DNA of 7,836 bases from Methylobacteriaceae bacterium (GTDB lineage Bacteria; Pseudomonadota; Alphaproteobacteria; Rhizobiales; Beijerinckiaceae). Both the position numbers and the translations under genes were made by a program. Shown piece after piece: positions 6,969-7,836 of this stretch. The notes beneath the pieces are model-generated. The model was not told the DNA's origin. It did not search any database and saw nothing but the letters and a program-made list of their open reading frames with translations. The first letter of the stretch is position 1; every line of letters begins with the position of its first letter. The stretch is from NCBI GenBank assembly GCA_019247255.1, contig JAFAPJ010000139.1:1-7836 (forward strand). Reading direction: 5' to 3'.

Positions 6969-7836
6969 CTACCGCGCGAATTTCTTGTGCTTCTGCCGCG
7001 TGGGCTGCAGCTCCTCGACCCCGAGGCGGCGCTTCTTGTCCTCCTCGTAATCCTGGAAGTTGCCCTCGAACCACTCGACATGCGCGTCGCCCTCGAAGGC
7101 GAGCATGTGCGTCGCGATCCGGTCCAGGAACCAGCGATCGTGGCTGATGATGACGGCGCAGCCCGCGTAATCCTCGAGCGCCTCCTCGAGCGCCCGGAGG
7201 GTCTCGACGTCCAGGTCGTTCGTGGGCTCGTCGAGAAGGAGGACGTTCGCGCCCGACTTCAGGATCTTCGCGAGATGGACGCGGTTGCGCTCGCCGCCCG
7301 AGAGCTGGCCGACCTTCTTCTGCTGGTCGGGTCCCTTGAAGTTGAACGAACCGCAATAGGCGCGGCTCGACACTTCCTTGCTGCCGAGCTTGATGATGTC
7401 GAGGCCGCCCGACAGTTCCTCCCACACCGTCTTGTTGGGGTCGAGCGTCTCGCGCGTCTGGTCGACATATCCAAGCTTGACCGTTGGACCGACCGAGAAG
7501 GTCCCGGAATCGGGCTTGTCCTGGCCGGTAATCATCTTGAACAGCGTGGTCTTGCCCGCACCGTTGGGACCGATGACGCCGACAATTCCGCCGGGCGGCA
7601 GCTTGAAGGAGAGGTTGTCGATCAACAGGCGATCGCCGAAGCCCTTGGAGATGCCCTCGGCCTCGATCACGTGGTCGCCCAGCCGCGGTCCGGCCGGGAT
7701 GACGATCTGCGCGGTGTCGAGCGTCTGCTTCTGCTCTTCTTCGACCATCTGGTTGTAGGCTGCGATGCGCGCCTTGCTCTTGGAGCGGCGTGCCGACGGG
7801 CTCGTGCCCATCCATTCCAGTTCGCGCTGCATGGTG
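6969..7836 (-). CDS. ettA: EttA, energy-dependent translational throttle ABC-F ATPase, C-terminal half
   Basis: ABC-F protein that binds the ribosomal E site and gates entry into elongation according to ATP/ADP level; cytoplasmic, not a transporter. About 289 codons are visible of a family length near 555; the frame stays open to the right edge, and the ATG at 7832 is internal. Numbering from that Met, residues 1-35 are the end of the inter-domain linker ([20 protein letters not shown]), the P-site tRNA-interacting region. The second ABC domain follows: Walker [10 protein letters not shown] (88-96), signature QLSGGERNR (176-184), Walker [12 protein letters not shown] (198-208) with catalytic Glu202, and switch His231 in ISHDRWFLD. 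The Lys/Arg-rich end HKKFAR is typical of EttA. The stop is TAG at 6969-6971. The toxin-antitoxin genes lie downstream on the same strand, 87 bases away, with no strong terminator seen between. Confidence 0.95.
   Translation of the reverse strand, partial: TMQRELEWMGTSPSARRSKSKARIAAYNQMVEEEQKQTLDTAQIVIPAGPRLGDHVIEAEGISKGFGDRLLIDNLSFKLPPGGIVGVIGPNGAGKTTLFKMITGQDKPDSGTFSVGPTVKLGYVDQTRETLDPNKTVWEELSGGLDIIKLGSKEVSSRAYCGSFNFKGPDQQKKVGQLSGGERNRVHLAKILKSGANVLLLDEPTNDLDVETLRALEEALEDYAGCAVIISHDRWFLDRIATHMLAFEGDAHVEWFEGNFQDYEEDKKRRLGVEELQPTRQKHKKFAR

Overview
This is a 7.8-kb, very GC-rich window that looks like chromosome from an alphaproteobacterium, probably of the order Hyphomicrobiales. The basis is the strong G/C third-position bias, the gene order (ileS, lspA, a small secreted protein, then a tandem pair of M16 peptidase genes), and an IleRS C-terminus of the zinc-less type. 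The taxonomic call comes from gene order and protein style, not from a search.

Bases 1-6201 form one plus-strand cluster. It holds the 3' three quarters of ileS (isoleucyl-tRNA synthetase, N-terminus cut by the window edge), lspA (lipoprotein signal peptidase), an uncharacterised secreted protein with a BamF/DUF3035-like proline motif, and two M16 family proteins that overlap by one base. Spacing is tight: 1 nt between ileS and lspA, 78 nt before the secreted protein, 34 nt before the first M16 gene, and a TGATG stop/start overlap between the M16 genes. The two M16 proteins are complementary. The first has the zinc site and lacks the substrate-binding Arg/Tyr pair; the second has the Arg/Tyr pair and no zinc site. 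They most likely form an obligate heterodimeric peptidase. The theme of the cluster beyond ileS is envelope protein maturation and proteolysis.

Bases 6202-6911 hold a minus-strand type II toxin-antitoxin module: a Phd/YefM-fold antitoxin followed by a VapC PIN-domain RNase, overlapping by four bases. A hairpin without a T tract separates it from the convergent M16 operon. A perfect 11-bp inverted repeat, which also contains a tandem 9-bp repeat, sits immediately upstream of the antitoxin and is the likely autoregulatory operator. A second palindrome lies just before the toxin's GTG start and could restrict toxin translation.

Bases 6969-7836 (minus) hold the C-terminal half of ettA, an ABC-F translation factor that runs off the right edge.

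Most of the window is conserved housekeeping sequence. The parts worth a second look are the small secreted protein next to lspA, the split-active-site M16 pair, and the regulatory DNA of the toxin-antitoxin module. I saw no evidence of a wholly new system, no RNA genes, no CRISPR and no insertion sequence.
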